Source of the DNA: Allodiplogaster sudhausi
Taxonomy: Eukaryota; Nematoda; Chromadorea; Rhabditida; Diplogasteridae
Reading direction: 5' to 3'
Assembly: GCA_945643635.1 (NCBI GenBank)
Contig: CALZFC010000113.1
Location: forward strand, 714,001 to 778,000
DNA length: 64,000 nt
Shown here: piece by piece, positions 29,662 to 42,418 of the stretch
Numbering within the stretch: the first letter of the stretch is position 1
How the letters are laid out: each line of letters starts with the position of its first letter
Program-made: the position numbers and the translations under genes
The notes under the pieces: generated by a model
Seen by the model: only the letters and a program-made list of their open reading frames with translations
Told to the model about the DNA's origin: nothing
Databases searched by the model: none

Positions 29662-29946
29662 GCTGAAAAGGCACAGTGTAATGCGGAAGGCAACGAAAAG
29701 CAAATGAACTAACAATACGAGAATTCATTGAAAAAAAACATGCGTAGTAATTTGCGATGAAATACAAGACTCCGTTTATTTTTAGTGCTATACGGTACTG
29801 CCCGTCCTCAATTTTGTTAACATCTTCAATCCATTTGAAATTCTGAATTAGGCTATCAATTGATAAAGTCTCGCCAGTTTGTCCAAACCTTTTTCTTAAT
29901 CCCTAGTTAGGGTTTTTCTCTCGTTAGTCTTCCACATTCTGCATGC
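29662..29946. promoter_or_regulatory. Divergent promoter interval, ePHD gene / unknown gene
   Basis: 285 AT-rich bases between the ePHD start (29661, minus) and the start of the next plus-strand gene (29947). Function inferred from orientation only. Confidence 0.3.
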
Positions 29947-32900
29947 ATGTCTCGTCGGACTTTTATCAAACAGTGGATTCCCAACAAAGAGCGGTCGAAG
30001 GGTGGATTCGAGTGCCGTCGGGTGGTTAGTTCCTACTGAATATTAAAATGAATTCAAAGTTTTCATTTTAGAGCCACCAACGTCACGAAAAGAGCCCGGT
30101 AAGAGAACGAGATGACTACCGCTCGGTTCACAGAATACGCGAGCCAAATGAAGCGACAGCCGTCGCAAAGGGGCCAGTCTACACCTTCAGACGTGCGCTT
30201 AGTTTCTTCCATCTCGTTTAATTTCTTATGTTAGTCACGCATCTTTAGAAAGGGACAGACTCACTTTCAAGCGGGCTCCTGCGGGAAGAGACCCTGACGA
30301 GCCGCCAGCTCGGCGATTCCGTGGTCGAGCCCCAGCGGGGCATCGGGTTGGCATGTTTCACAACTCGCGAAAGTCACTTCCAATCTTCGATGACGTCACC
30401 GACGCCGTCGACCGCAATGTTAGCAGACTAATCTAACAGTTGGCAGATCTTGATTTCGCTTAAGGTCCGCGAGACAATTGCTCATATCGTTGAACCTGAG
30501 AGAGACGTGGAATGGGTGGCAAGACAGCGAAGAGATAGAAGAGATTACGAGGAGGAAGAAGACGATTATGAGTATGAGAGAAGGCCAAGGCTACTTACAC
30601 GCAAGAGTAACAGACTAAGGAAAGGAGGGATAATGAAGCGAGGTTGGCAAAAAAAGGTGTTTTCATGTATTGTTGGAGTGCCCCATCCCCTGGCTAAATA
30701 TATCACCAGTTCCTCCTTATGGCCCTTCCCGCATCTATTTATCTATCATCGTTGTTATATTAGGAAATTCATTGAATTGTATGCCTCATTTTGACTTGAT
30801 TTTCGAAATGAAACGTACCGCATTTCTAAACAGTTTATTTACATAAACTTCGTGAGAATTCAGGTACGAAGATCGGTACAGCAGAACGCGAGCAGATCCG
30901 GGGCCTTCTCACTCACGCGACTATTACGACAGCCCTCGTGTCGCCTCTTCTCGCGTTTCTGCTTATAGTCGAGAGATATCTGCCGAGGGCGAAAGAGGAA
31001 GAAAAGATCGAGAAAGGGAGCGTCCCCACTCTCAACGACCACGGTAGATCCATCCCTCTCAATAGAGAAATTGCAACTTCTGAAAAGTAATCAATAGATC
31101 TTTCCGGAGAGGGTCGATTTATCAGGCAAAATTCTAGTGGATGTTCTTTAAATAATCTGTGCAAGCAGTAAAGTGTTTCCTGTTTTCTCCATTTTTTTAA
31201 AATGCCTAATTGCAAGAGCAGAAATAACTCGTATTTGGTATTTCGCTCCTTTACTTGATCAGAGAATAAGGGAAATTTTTTAAAGAGAGTTTCGATAAAA
31301 AAGAGAGAAAATGCAACAAAAGAATTTTAGACACAGCAAGCGTTTTGAGAGAAGACACTCGAGGGAAGACGAGAGAGTGGAGAGATGCAGAGAAGCAGAG
31401 GAGAGTGAAAGAGTGAGTGGTGGACGCAGTGTGGATCGCATTCTCGATGACTCCATCTTCATGGCTCCTGAACGGCAGTCATCCTCTAGCAGAGAACGGA
31501 GAGAATCGACTTCCAGGAGGAAAGGCACGCCAGCCAGGGTTAGTGGAATGGGGGGGGGAGGAACCAAATGGGGGCTTGTCATTGCAGCACAGATCACGAT
31601 TTGACTTGCGAGAGAAGAAGACTTCCGAGCGACAACAAAAAGCCGCCGCTGCTGATGCTTGCGAAGCGAATGTGGAGATGGACCCGGAAGCGAGCAAATC
31701 TCTTGCCAGACGCATTCTCAGCGGTTTGTGTTAGTGGATAAATGCCACTGTCAACTACTTGTAAAATAAAAGAACAAGCTGGATTGGGGGGAGGGGGTTC
31801 GGAGCCCGCAAAGCAAGGTGGGTATAGTTAAATACAGAATTTGTACGTCAAGTTTTGTGCAACGGTTTTCACTGGGTAGTATTACAAGAGAGAACACGAA
31901 CTGATCGTCGTAACAGGCCTGAGACCCCTGCAATTGCGAGAGGGCGATTCCTCCGCCACTTACTACGCAGCAGTCGCAAACATCTTGCGGGAGGCGATGA
32001 AAAGACAAGAGAGGAAAGCAACCAGCAGTCCGGAGGGAAGTCACAGCGACCAGTCTCCTTCCACGCAGTTTCCTTGCTTCCGTGATGTCAGGCATTCTTT
32101 ACGGAAACTAAGAGTACTTTGTAGAAAAATAAGGAAATATCATTGCAGCCGATGCAGTCTCTTACAGACCAGACGCAGATGATCTACCTCCATCCCGTGC
32201 GTCTTTCTATTTCCACTTCTTAGAATTTCCCTGTTTAATTTATTAATTATATTGCTAAGTCAGTATTCTTTTTGTATTCTATGAGAGAGAACTCCTTAAA
32301 ATTTACGGAAATCGTTGATATCCTTGAACGACGTGTTGGTAGCTGAAGATGTTAGTTGGATGAAGGAATATTTGTAATGTAGTTAAAATGATTTGAGGAT
32401 AATGGCCACGAGGATGAAGAGGAAGACGAAGTCGTGGCAATGCTCAGCGAGTCAGATGAAGGAGTCTTCGCCACTGACTTCTTCAGCCAGGGTCGGAGTA
32501 ACCTTCGAGATCTCTTTGAACGTACAATGCAGGCGAGTACTGACCATTTTGGTTGAAGGAGTGAAATTGACAGCTAATGATTTGCCAGGCTGAACAGAGT
32601 GATGCAGCAATGATGGCAGCATTAGCTAATGCTCCCACGGAAGCCGTTGCTCCTTCTTCGTCAGAATGGAATAGACTGGAAGAGCTGCTGGAGGGGAGGA
32701 GTGGCAGCAGCGAGGACAGCAGCGGTTCTTCTCCCGACAACTTTGGTCTCTCCATCCTCGGATTAAACTCTTCCGGAATCGCCGAAGGCAATGCACAGCA
32801 AAATCCCAGTTTCGATTTCACTCTTTCCAATAACAATCCACAGCAAAATCCCAATTTCGATTTCACCCTTTCCAATAACAATCCACAGCAGAATTCCAGT

Positions 32901-33029
32901 TTCGATTACTCCCTTTCCATTAACCATGCACAGCAGAATCCCGGTTTCAATTATACCCTTTCCAATAATACGATGGCAAATGATCCCAGCAATGGTGACT
33001 GCGGTGTGGACTTTGCCAAGTTCTTCTGA
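29947..33029 (+). CDS. Unrecognised nuclear-type protein, Arg-rich then acidic, with C-terminal repeats
   Basis: No family recognised. Start MSRRTFIKQWIP at 29947 (exon to 30024). Next exons read SHQRHEKSPVRERDD, DRLTFKRAPAGRDPDEPP, and VRETIAHIVEPERDVEW leading to RDYEEEEDDYEYERR. A strongly basic, RS/RE-rich part follows (KDRERERPHSQRP; HSKRFERRHSREDE), then MDPEASKSLARRILSGLRPL and SSATYYAAVANILREAMKR. Near 32400 comes an acidic stretch (HEDEEEDEVVAMLSESDEG) and the last exon (32589-33029) ends with four 15-residue repeats and DCGVDFAKFF. The composition suggests a nuclear RNA- or chromatin-associated protein; that is inference. The intron 32533-32588 begins GC. Junctions near 30.6-30.9, 31.7-31.9 and 32.1-32.4 kb are unresolved, so two adjacent genes cannot be excluded. 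Confidence 0.6.
32793..32972 (+). repeat. Coding tandem repeat, four 45-base units
   Basis: Four consecutive units encode variants of QQNPSFDFTLSNNNP (QQNP-S/N-FDFTLSNN, QQNSSFDYSLSINH, QQNPGFNYTLSNN). Substitutions respect the frame, arguing the repeat is translated. Located in the last exon of the unrecognised gene. Confidence 0.9.
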
Positions 33030-33409
33030 GGTAGATATGATTCCGTTATTGAATTCGTTGTAGTTTGTTCTGTTGAAGTAATTCTTGTAAGATGTTGCAA
33101 ACATCATGAGTGGTTTCATGAGAGATTTATCACGTACTTCTAATGAAGTAATTTTTTATCAAACTGTTCCCGGTCTCGTCAGTTGTTACTTGGCATTCTC
33201 GTGTCCCTCTCGTTTCTATGGTGTTCCCACTCACACGGGGTGAAATGGAAAGGAATGGAGAGAGAGAGGAGAGAGTAGAGGGGACGTGTGGCATAGGGAG
33301 TGCGGAAGATGCAGAGACCGCTCGTGGAGCGGCAACCGCGTCGCGTCCATCGGATGCGTCGCGTGCGTTTGCCGCTCCAGCAGCGGAAGAGAAAGAGTAG
33401 AAGCAGGCT
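33030..33409. other. Intergenic before the MADF gene
   Basis: About 380 bases. An in-frame-less open stretch (33218-33400, Arg/Ala/Glu-rich) just before the MADF start is probably 5' UTR or a spurious frame; no motif recognised. Confidence 0.4.
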
Positions 33410-35217
33410 ATGCTGGGCGGGAGGATGGATCAGACCAGGCCCCTCGATGAGGATGAAGAAGAATTGGATGTGGATGGGGAGACCAGAGGAGACGACTTCG
33501 AAGTCCAGACACTCAACCAGGCTAGTAGTTCTCTCTTCATCTCCGATCGTTGTTGTGATTTTTTTTCAAATGGAACATTATTACTTTCCTTTTAGATAAA
33601 TTCACTCTTGGGCGTTGAGAATTCACGTAAGCGGATCCACTGCTCCACGAATGTATGTTTACTGTTGTTATAGACCGATTCAGTCAAACTTGTTTTTAAG
33701 GTTGGCGTCAAGGAAAGTGCCGGAGACATTTCCGATTTCAACCACAGATTAATCAAGGAGGTTGGTATGAGAACGAAGAGATTCTTCTCTTACTTTGTTT
33801 TGTTTTCCTTGTTTGTGCTCGCGAGATAATTAGCTTTCCTATGCTCTCCTCCTCTTCTGCTGTCTGCTTTCTATCCCTTACATGCAGCTTGCTTGTGTTT
33901 TCTTCTCTCTTTTCAGCAAGTGATTCACTGGCACGCAATGTTTTGCCCCAATGGGAAAATCCAGAATTGATCTTTTTGGGTCTCGTTCCTATCCGGTTAT
34001 ACTGGGAAGCACTTTTTACCATTTCTTTTCTTTTAAGGTTCGGTTGAGGCCGTTTCTCTTCGATAGCTCGGAAGAGGCCTACAACAACCCGACATGGCGT
34101 GCGGCCGCGTGGCAGGTAGCATTTCTTTCCTTTCTCAGGCGAGGTGGCTCAGTTTATATTCTTATTTGACTGTTACTTTCTTTCGCAATCTGTCTTTCTT
34201 TCTGTTTCTCTCTTTTTCTCGTCCCTATCCTGCTTCATGTTCTCCTTGCAGGATATGGCTTCTCTGCTTGGATGCTCGGCCGAGTTAGTGAAGACCCGTT
34301 GGAAGACTCTGCGTGATCGGTTCAAGAAGGAACACCGTACGGAACGGAAGTCCCGCCCTTCGAACTGGCCGTTCTACTCTGCCATGCTCTTTGTCGTCCC
34401 TCATCTCAAGGACCGCTCTTCCGTTCCGGGGTTTCTATTTTCTGTCGAACTTATTTTGACCCCTCGAATTGCTACTGTATTCCTACATAATGATTATTTC
34501 TGATGCATTGGTCACCACGGTTTCGTTTTTTCCTGCCTTTTTTTCTCTCAAGTTGATATATTTGTAGCTCTTCGAACGGTAACGAGAGCGGGTTGGCGGT
34601 AGAAGAAGAGTATGCAGTGTACCTCGAAGGGCCACAGACAACTTCCTCTTCTCTCTCTCAAGCAGAAGAGGGAAGAATCATTGGAGGAAACAAGAGACTA
34701 AGAGCTAATGACAATTCGCAACAAGCAGATGCCACGAGGTGAGGAGAAAGAGAATTAACGTTGCGAATGATTTAAGTATTCCTATCCTAAATGAGGAGCT
34801 AGATTGACTGTAGTGAGTGTGGTTGCCCTCTCAGATGTCACTCGTCCCTCTCCTCTACTGAGTCGGGCATTCCCTCCAGTTCGGGAAACCAGATTGGAGA
34901 AGTCGCCGTGGGAAATGGAGTGAGCTCCAGCGGGAACTCTCTCATGCAAGACGAGGAAGATGAAGTGTTCGGCCACATGATCGCACTCCGGCTGAACAAG
35001 ATGGATCTGCGCACTAAGGAGCTCGCTAAGGTTTCCGATTCTTCTTCAATAACAACTCGATTGTATATCAGCATTTCATCTGTTCGATGAATGAAGGTGC
35101 ACTCTTTCTTCTCATTGGATCAATTCTTCTCGAAATGAATGAGTAATTTAGATGCGCATTCTGTCGATGCTCTTCGAAGTACAATTCGGTCAATCTCCTG
35201 TGCTCGATTCGGCATAA
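33410..35217 (+). CDS. MADF-domain protein (MADF/BESS-type transcription factor)
   Basis: Eight exons, 305 residues in one frame: 33410-33520, 33596-33652, 33701-33760, 34038-34115, 34252-34430, 34568-34738, 34835-35030, 35152-35217. N terminus acidic ([11 protein letters not shown]). The MADF domain, a Myb/SANT-like helix-turn-helix that binds DNA, starts [15 protein letters not shown], then [32 protein letters not shown] and DRFKKEHR, with the three spaced tryptophans characteristic of the fold. A serine-rich linker leads to a C-terminal helix ([20 protein letters not shown] then [14 protein letters not shown]), reminiscent of BESS-type interaction motifs. The first intron (33521-33595) begins with GC. 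Nematodes carry several such genes; which one this matches is not clear. Confidence 0.85.
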
Positions 35218-35904
35218 TTCTGCAATCTTTTTACTTTTAATGTTATGCCCGTGGTCTGGGTGTGGAGAGGTTCTTTGTATCTTCGAGTGTACACCCTGAC
35301 AGTAAATGGAGCAGTACTTACGCCCGGTAATTCGATTTTTTTAAAACTGTTTTGTGTAATTTGGGATAAAACCTCTTTCCATGTTTCGAACTTTTCTTAT
35401 ACTCTAAATGAAATGCGTGAGCCAATTTATATGAATAATCTAATAACAACAAAAAAAAACATATCGAGAAATTACTCATTCACTTTCTGAGAACAAAGAT
35501 TTCGCGAATTATTTTGGCAGCCATAGAATAATGCTCTCCGATTTCATCGGCTTCAATTGCTTCCTCTCTAAGTGATCTACGGCACAGATTGACTTCACAA
35601 TCCTCTTCTTTCTCCCACCGTCCCTTTTCTCTGCCCTCTCTCTCTCTCACTCTCTCTCGTCTCTTCCTCTCTCTCTCACTCTCTCGTCTCTTCCTCTCTC
35701 TCTCACTCTCTCTCCTCTCTTCCTCTCTCTCTACATCTCTCTGCTCCATTGGCCGAGTCCGCACATTCACTCCCATTTATCAGGTTTAACTCGCCGTCCC
35801 CTGCGGGTGGCGAGTCCCACGAATTATTCCATGCGATAGCCGCCGGAATCGCCTCGTCAGCCGAGGCCTTCGTCAACCGTCTTCCCCCACCATCACTCTC
35901 ATTC

Positions 35905-35947
<43 letters not shown>

Positions 35948-36424
35948 CTTGCCGTGATTTTTTTTGTCTACCAAAAAACCTTTCCTCATTTTCTTCGCTT
36001 TGTTCTATCCAGATTCGTAAAGTATTCATTCCGCTCCATACTTCTTTCCCAGCGTTCAGAGTCGTTTTCATGCTGAAATTCCCTAAAAGTTCTCTCTCTT
36101 CCTCCCCTCCTAATTTCTCTCTGTCTCTCTCTGTCTGTCTCTCTCAGTCTCTCATACTCTCTCCTCTCCATTCAGATTTCACTTGCTGAGTGAAATGAGT
36201 AAATCGGAGTGGTCGCGTGTCGGTATCTCTTCCTCTCTCCTCCTCCTCCCCTTCAGGAGTGCCTCATGCATCGTCATTCTCACGCACAACTTCCCGCGCC
36301 CGATTCCCTCCTCTCTGTCTCTCTCACTATCCCACACTCTCTTTCTTTCTCTGGCTTCGCGATGGGCGAGCTCGAATATCTGCTGAGCGCGAAGTCTTCC
36401 CTACTCGCGCAAGAAGTATCAGAC

Positions 36425-36430
36425 ACATCA

Positions 36431-36489
<59 letters not shown>

Positions 36490-36545
36490 ATTCTCTTTGT
36501 CTCTCTCTCACTCCCTCTCTCTCTCTCTCTGTCTCTCTTCATCTC
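36425..36545. repeat. CT microsatellite
   Basis: About 50 bases of pure CT followed by 60 bases of interrupted CT/CA-rich repeat. Confidence 0.85.
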
Positions 36546-37084
36546 CATCTCTCACTCCCTCCTCCGCTTTCCCTGTATTCGTTTCTTTTTTCTTCTTCCT
36601 TTTATCTATCTTTCCTCTCTCTTATGCCCATTCTTGTCATCCTTGTTCTGATATTATTTTACTCGTTCTTTAAATCGGATTTGTCTATATATACATACTT
36701 TTTTTAATACATCATTCTCAAGTAGGATTGTCTTAGAAGTCACCATGACTGTTCCTTTTACACTGACGTTATGGTTGGAAAAATGAATAAATATCTTCCA
36801 CTGAATGCATATCCACGGCACAATAGCGTCTTGACTATTTCGGCTCTCTTCTCTTTCCCCTCTTTGTCTGCTTCTCTGCTCTCTCTCTATTTCTCCCTCC
36901 TTTTCTCTCCTTCTCTCTCCCTCTTTCTCTCGACTCAACTCCTCGATTGGTGCGCGAGTCACCTTCGTTCCCACGCCTGCAGCGTCCACGATGTACGTGG
37001 CAGTCTGATGTGGAAGAAGTCGGCGAGGAGTTGGCAGCCACTATTGTTCCTCTGCTCCCTTATTTACTGTCTTCTATCCTTTTT

Positions 37085-37175
37085 TGCTCTCTCCCTCTCT
37101 CTCCCTCTCTCTCTCCCTCTCTCTCTCCCTCTCTCTCCCTCTCTCTCCCTCCCTCTCTCTCTCCCTCTCTTTCCT
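37085..37175. repeat. CTCTCTCC-type repeat
   Basis: About eight to ten units alternating CTCTCTCT with CC interruptions. Confidence 0.8.
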
Positions 37176-37727
37176 ATTCTCTTACCATGCAATCACGACA
37201 GTCTTCCTCGGCATGCGCTTCTTCCTCTTCCTAATTGGCACCCTTCCTGTTCTTCTTCATCTCACTTCTCTTGACTCTCCTAGTAATAAGCACAATCTGA
37301 AGAGGAGATCGACTTGGGCAACGAGGGAGATCATACTTCCACTAGCTTACCGTTAGCTTCTTTACATCATATGAACTTTTCACTCCAGCCCAGTTTTATC
37401 TAGCCATTAGCCTCTTATGTAATCAGTTGGCTGCCTTCCTAGTTTTTCATGCTTTCTCATCCATCTCTCTACCACCAATTTCTCGTTCCCTCCCACCCTC
37501 TTCGTTGGTGTCTTCCCACAGAACTTCCAAAGCGGCCGCGCATTCCTGGTTCTTCTCTTCTGTTCAATTTCACTCTCCCGTCCAAGCTACCGTATCCCGA
37601 GAGTGGGAACTCTGCACTGAACACTCATTCGATATCCTCCCTCGCATTCTCTTTCAACGACAACAGATAAACGTCATCTTCTGAATCTCTTCCAAGAAGT
37701 CTCAAGTAAGGGCTAGAGAGATTTTGG

Positions 37728-37779
37728 TCAGAGAGAGAGAGAGAGAGAGTGGGTGAGAGAAATGAGAGATTGAGAAGTA

Positions 37780-37826
<47 letters not shown>

Positions 37827-37828
37827 AG
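37728..37828. repeat. GA microsatellite with a G-run
   Basis: Two GA blocks on the plus strand, the second ending in a run of ten G's (about 37817-37826). Confidence 0.85.
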
Positions 37829-38413
37829 AGAAGAAAGAGCTTGTCGTTGCTCTGGTAGACCTCTCTCTGGAGTCCTCGTCTAAGTTCGAATCCTCGGGGA
37901 CCACTCCTTCCGCCATTGCTCTTTCTCTCTTTCAGTTTCTATCATGTCCAGATCTTCCTTTCCATGGATGCCGCCACTTTGAAGGGAAAAGCAGTGGAAG
38001 CTGGAAAAAGAAAGAAAGAAAGAAAAAGAAATAAAAGGAGAAATGGAGAGAGCGAGAGAGAGAGAGAGAGTGAAATGTGCCTGAAAGCTAGCACATATCC
38101 ATTGTTCATTCTTTTGTCTGTCCCTCGGAGCATCTGGTAGGCGGAGGGAGAGGAAGAAGAAGTCGCTTTCTCCACCCGAAATTTAGCATTCTTCTTCTTT
38201 TTCTCTGATATTCTTTGAGTCTGCTCTTCTTTGTTACCTTCTTCCCACTTCAATCCTCTCAAGGATGACTCGCTCTTCCGCTTTCATTCCCTCATTAGAG
38301 GGCATTGACAACTCGAGTCTGTCGTCGCGAGCGACCCTCTTCCATTTCACATAATTTATCGCTTTGGATTTGGCACTTTGTCTCGATTTCTCTTGCATTC
38401 CTCAAAATTTACC

Positions 38414-38449
<36 letters not shown>

Positions 38450-39049
38450 TCTCCTTCTCTCTTCCTCTCTCACTCTCCCTTTCTCTATCTCTTTCTTCCT
38501 CTCTCTCTCTCCCTTCCTCTCTCTCTGTCTTGCCCTCTCTCATATTTTTCTGATGCAGTCACTCTTTCCTAGTCAAATCATAGCTTCTTCGCTTGTTCTC
38601 CGCCCTTCTGTCCATCGAGATATCCGGTGGATGCTTTTTAATGGCGAACTGCGCAGGGCGACAGACACATCCTCTCTATGCAATTTGTCGAGGCGCACTA
38701 TGAAAAACCCGTAGAAGAAGAATTGTTTAGGACGATGAGAAAACGAGAGAGTTGAAAGTGAGAGTGAGGGTGAGAGAGAGAGTGAGAGTGAGAGAGAGAG
38801 TGAGAGAGAGAGTGAGAGAGAGAGAGAGGTATGAAGAAAGCGAAAAGCTAAATAAAGGGAGACGGAAATATAAGTATGAGCGGCTGGTTGAAGAAGTGGC
38901 GAGTGGAGTCATATTGTGATTGCGTGAAACGAAGAGGTTTGTGGTGGAGGAGGAAAGAGAAGCGCAGTCACCAGGGCAGCCAGGCATTCTCAGGCTATTC
39001 TTCTTCTGCTAAGAGTACATTAACAAGAAGGGAGAGAATAGGAATAGTG

Positions 39050-39118
39050 ACATTTGAAGGAGAGGAGAGGAGAGAGAGGTTAGGGAAAAAGAGAGAAATA
39101 GAGAGAGAGAAGTGAGAT

Positions 39119-39158
<40 letters not shown>

Positions 39159-39315
39159 GAAATAAATGAGAATATTAGAGAGAGTGATAGTGAGAAAAAG
39201 AGAGAGAAACGGATAGAGAGAAGGATAGAGGTAAAGAGAGGGAGAGAGAATGGGAGAGAAACATGCACAATGTAAAGGAAAGAGAGAGAATGAAAAGAGA
39301 GAGAAGAGAAAATGG
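39050..39315. repeat. GA-rich array
   Basis: About 260 bases nearly free of C on the plus strand, with a pure GA core at about 39120-39153. Confidence 0.8.
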
Positions 39316-40075
39316 TAGGGGGAGGGGTGGATTCGGCGTCAAGCATCTCCTGCAGAAGATTCAATTCTCGCAATCAGCCCATTCTGGCGTGTCCCTCGTT
39401 ACATCTGCCTGAATCTTCTCTTCCCCTTGCTCTCTCGTTCTCTCTCTCTCTCTCTCTTCTCTCTTGTCATATTTTAAATCACTGGTTACGTCGAACGAAG
39501 GCCGCCGCAGGGAGGCCGGAGCTTCTTTCGTCTTATTCTTCGTCTTCCTTTACTTCCCACCCTTTCCTTCGCTTTCTCCCCAGTGATTTCATGTAGATGT
39601 GAAGCTTGGTTTCTGGCGTCCCTGATGTATAGTCGAATAATCGATGTTATCACTCTTCATTCATCAACGTGCCACGAGTCTTTATCTTCTTTTTTTTGGG
39701 TTCGATATTGCATTCTAATCTTCAAAAAAAAAAGGATTTGAATGAACTCCAAATTGTTAGCCCATTATGGCAATCTGACTGAGTTCTCAAACGATCATAC
39801 TCTGTGCAGATACAATTTTTGCCCTTCTACTTCTGTCTCACACTCTCCCTATCTGTCTCTCTTTCTCTCTCTCTCTTCTTTTCCTCGTTCCTCGGCTTCT
39901 TTCATGTGATTTCTTGCACTCTTGAACAAGCACTTCCTCGGATGAGTGTGACATAGTAGAAAAAATATCCTAACCATGAAACAAGAAGCCCATTAGTTTA
40001 TGCCAATTGTTACCGCATTCTTCTATTTAAAAGGGGCGAAAGGAGGAAAATTGTGTAGCACTGTAAGATGCAGAG

Positions 40076-40111
<36 letters not shown>

Positions 40112-42186
40112 AGAGAAAAAGAGATAGATACAAATATAGAGTGATAGAGAGAAAACGGATGGAAATGCGTTTAGGAGATGAGGAAAAGAGAGATAGAGAT
40201 AAAAAAAGGAACCATTCACTGGCATCGTCGGTCTCTTGAATAATTAATGTATGAAGGCAGGGATTCCGGTCCCTCTTTTCATTCTTGGCAGCTTTTACAA
40301 TAGCTATTTTTTTCCATTTTTGAAACCTTTTTTTATTTAGCCTAGCATTATTCTTCCATACTGGCATTCGAACTCTTTTCCTATGTATTTCACACTGTTT
40401 CTCACTCACTCCTTCTTACTCTCACTTTTTCTTATGCTTCTATGGCTCTCTCTTTCTCACTCAATCACCTTCTCTCCCACTCTCTTTCTCTACACTCTGT
40501 CGCTCTCTCTTTCTCACTCAATCACTCCCTCCCTCTCTTTGTCTCCAATCTCTCCTATCTCTCCCAGCTTCATTCTCTTCCCCTGCAATGTTGTTGTGAA
40601 TGTTGTTGACGGACATGTGTTGTAGCTCATTTTCCAGATTTTCTGTAGATCAAGAAGACTAGGCGACTGCCGGGAAATGTAAAATGTCCTTTCCTTATCA
40701 CCTTCGCCAACAAAAGCATATCCCACGTTTGCGCTATTTGTACTCATTGTATTTATGAGCAATCTGCTTCACTTAATTTCTTTCGCTTATCCTATGCAGC
40801 ATGGCAATTTTATCCGCTTTCACTCCGATTCAGTTATTCCATGTTGTTTTGCTCACAATTAGTAAAGATCTAAGAAACACGTGCTTAAGTTTGTGTGGCT
40901 TGTAAGAGGAGGTGAAGGCGCTTTATTAGCTTTACTAATGATGAATAGGAAAATAGAAGAAGCGAATGCCAGGAGATGAAGGAGCTTGATTGATGCCAGC
41001 TGGAGGAAACAATGACATTCTGACGAGGTGGCTGATGCGGAGAGAGAGTGTACATAAATGAGAGAGAGGGCGAGAGAGAGTAAGAGAGAGAGTGAAAGAG
41101 AGAGAGGGAGAGAGAGAGTGAGAGACAGAAACCAAGTGAGAGACGTCGGTATAGCAAGGCGAAAAGATAAAATAAAGTGTTAGATATGGACGCTCTCGAT
41201 CCGTCGTCCTCATTCATACAATTAGGTTTTAACAGATCGTGTGATTGTTGTGTTGCACTGCTGAGTTAAACATTCTCATGTCTACTTTTACACATTCCCT
41301 CTCTTTTTCGTCTTGCCGTTCACATTTCGTATTTCCGGGGGTCTGAATATGGGAACTCTTCGCCCTTTGCTTCTCCTACTTTCTCGAATTCAGTCAAGTA
41401 TAGCATGCCAAAAATGCTTTCTCTGATGCTTTCGAAGTGTACTCTTCCTGAGTAATTCCCCTTATCCGTGGAGATAAAGATAAGATCATGATCCGTACTC
41501 GTTCCTTGTAAACATCGATGTGTGTTTGCTCCCGTTCTGCAGATGATTTAATCCAAATATTTACTCTAAATTATTGTTTATTCACGCATATCAATTTGTT
41601 TGTATCAAAACTCTTTTTTGCCCTATTTCTTTAATTTTCCAAAATAATTTGTTCTCGCGACACATCGCTATTGCCTCGAGTTATATTCAAGAGCATTATG
41701 TCTCTCTTTAAATTATTTTTGTCAGAATAACTTGGTGAAGCGCAAGGAGGGAAACATCAGAGAAATCGGCGAGCTCAGACAGAATCGATCACATTCCCAG
41801 GTACAGAAATTAATTATTCTAAATATCAAAAAATACTGGAAAGAAGATAAAATATTACTAACGCTGGCAACGTTGTGAAAAAATCGAGATAGCGATAAAT
41901 GGAAGGGGATCAAATTGCCATGTTCTTCCAACTTAATAATACGACAAGTGTGGTCAGTGTTTGGCCGCGGCTTGTTCAAATTTCGGATCTAGCGACTGAT
42001 TAGTTATCGTGTCCATCAGTCTACTATTATGGACAATAATTTTCTTGTAAAAAAAATCTAAACCTTGGAAACAAAGAAAAACAATGAGCTTCAGATTTAA
42101 CAGTGAAAAAAAAATGCTTCACGTCTTCACTAGAGCGTGTCAGATCAATGCTTTGCAACTTCTGAATTTCTGGCATGTGAAGGAGG

Positions 42187-42187
<1 letters not shown>

Positions 42188-42228
<41 letters not shown>
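42188..42228. repeat. GA microsatellite upstream of the transporter gene
   Basis: A pure GA run of about 40 bases, about 190 bases before the VAChT start codon. Confidence 0.85.
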
Positions 42229-42230
<2 letters not shown>

Positions 42231-42418
42231 GGAGGATAGGAGAGTGGGCGGGACCAGTGCTCGCTCTCTCGGGCGGTGTGCCATGGTCTTTTACTTGGTA
42301 TTCAACGGGAGAGGGACACGCCAGACTCCCTCTTCCTCGTAGGCCGCCCGAGGCAGTTGAAGCAGAGGGGAGGGAGGGAGGAAGAGAGGAGAGAAAGGCG
42401 TGTCCCTCTCGTTGCAGG

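Larger units (their letters stand above)
35749..38360 (+). other. Scattered exon-like segments of an unrecognised gene (doubtful)
   Basis: Between CT arrays on the plus strand several stretches look protein-like and are preceded by AG: 35790-35870 (FNSPSPAGGESHELF), 36256-36414 (ending MGELEYLLSAKSSLLAQE), 36952-37040 (CTWQSDVEEVGEELAATI), about 37295-37352 (SEEEIDLGNEGDHTS), 37520-37668 (ALNTHSISSLAFSFNDN), 37855-37915 and 38262-38352 (RSSAFIPSLEGIDNSSL, then stop). No family is recognised and phases between them were not resolved. They may be exons of a low-complexity protein or chance frames in pyrimidine-rich DNA. Confidence 0.25.
35218..42418. other. Long microsatellite-rich interval upstream of the cholinergic locus
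   Basis: 7.2 kb without a recognised gene. It holds a dense series of CT arrays (35635-35735, 35909-35945, 36434-36545, 36845-36930, 37085-37175, 38418-38545) and GA arrays (37730-37820, 38760-38830, 39050-39310, 40080-40150, 41040-41130). As it precedes the transporter gene it should contain the cholinergic promoter and any untranslated leader exon shared with choline acetyltransferase, but I find no decisive motif. Confidence 0.5.

Noticed and set aside
32793..32972. CRISPR-like or satellite repeat
   Set aside because: The four units are contiguous, codon-phased and part of a last exon; there are no spacers.
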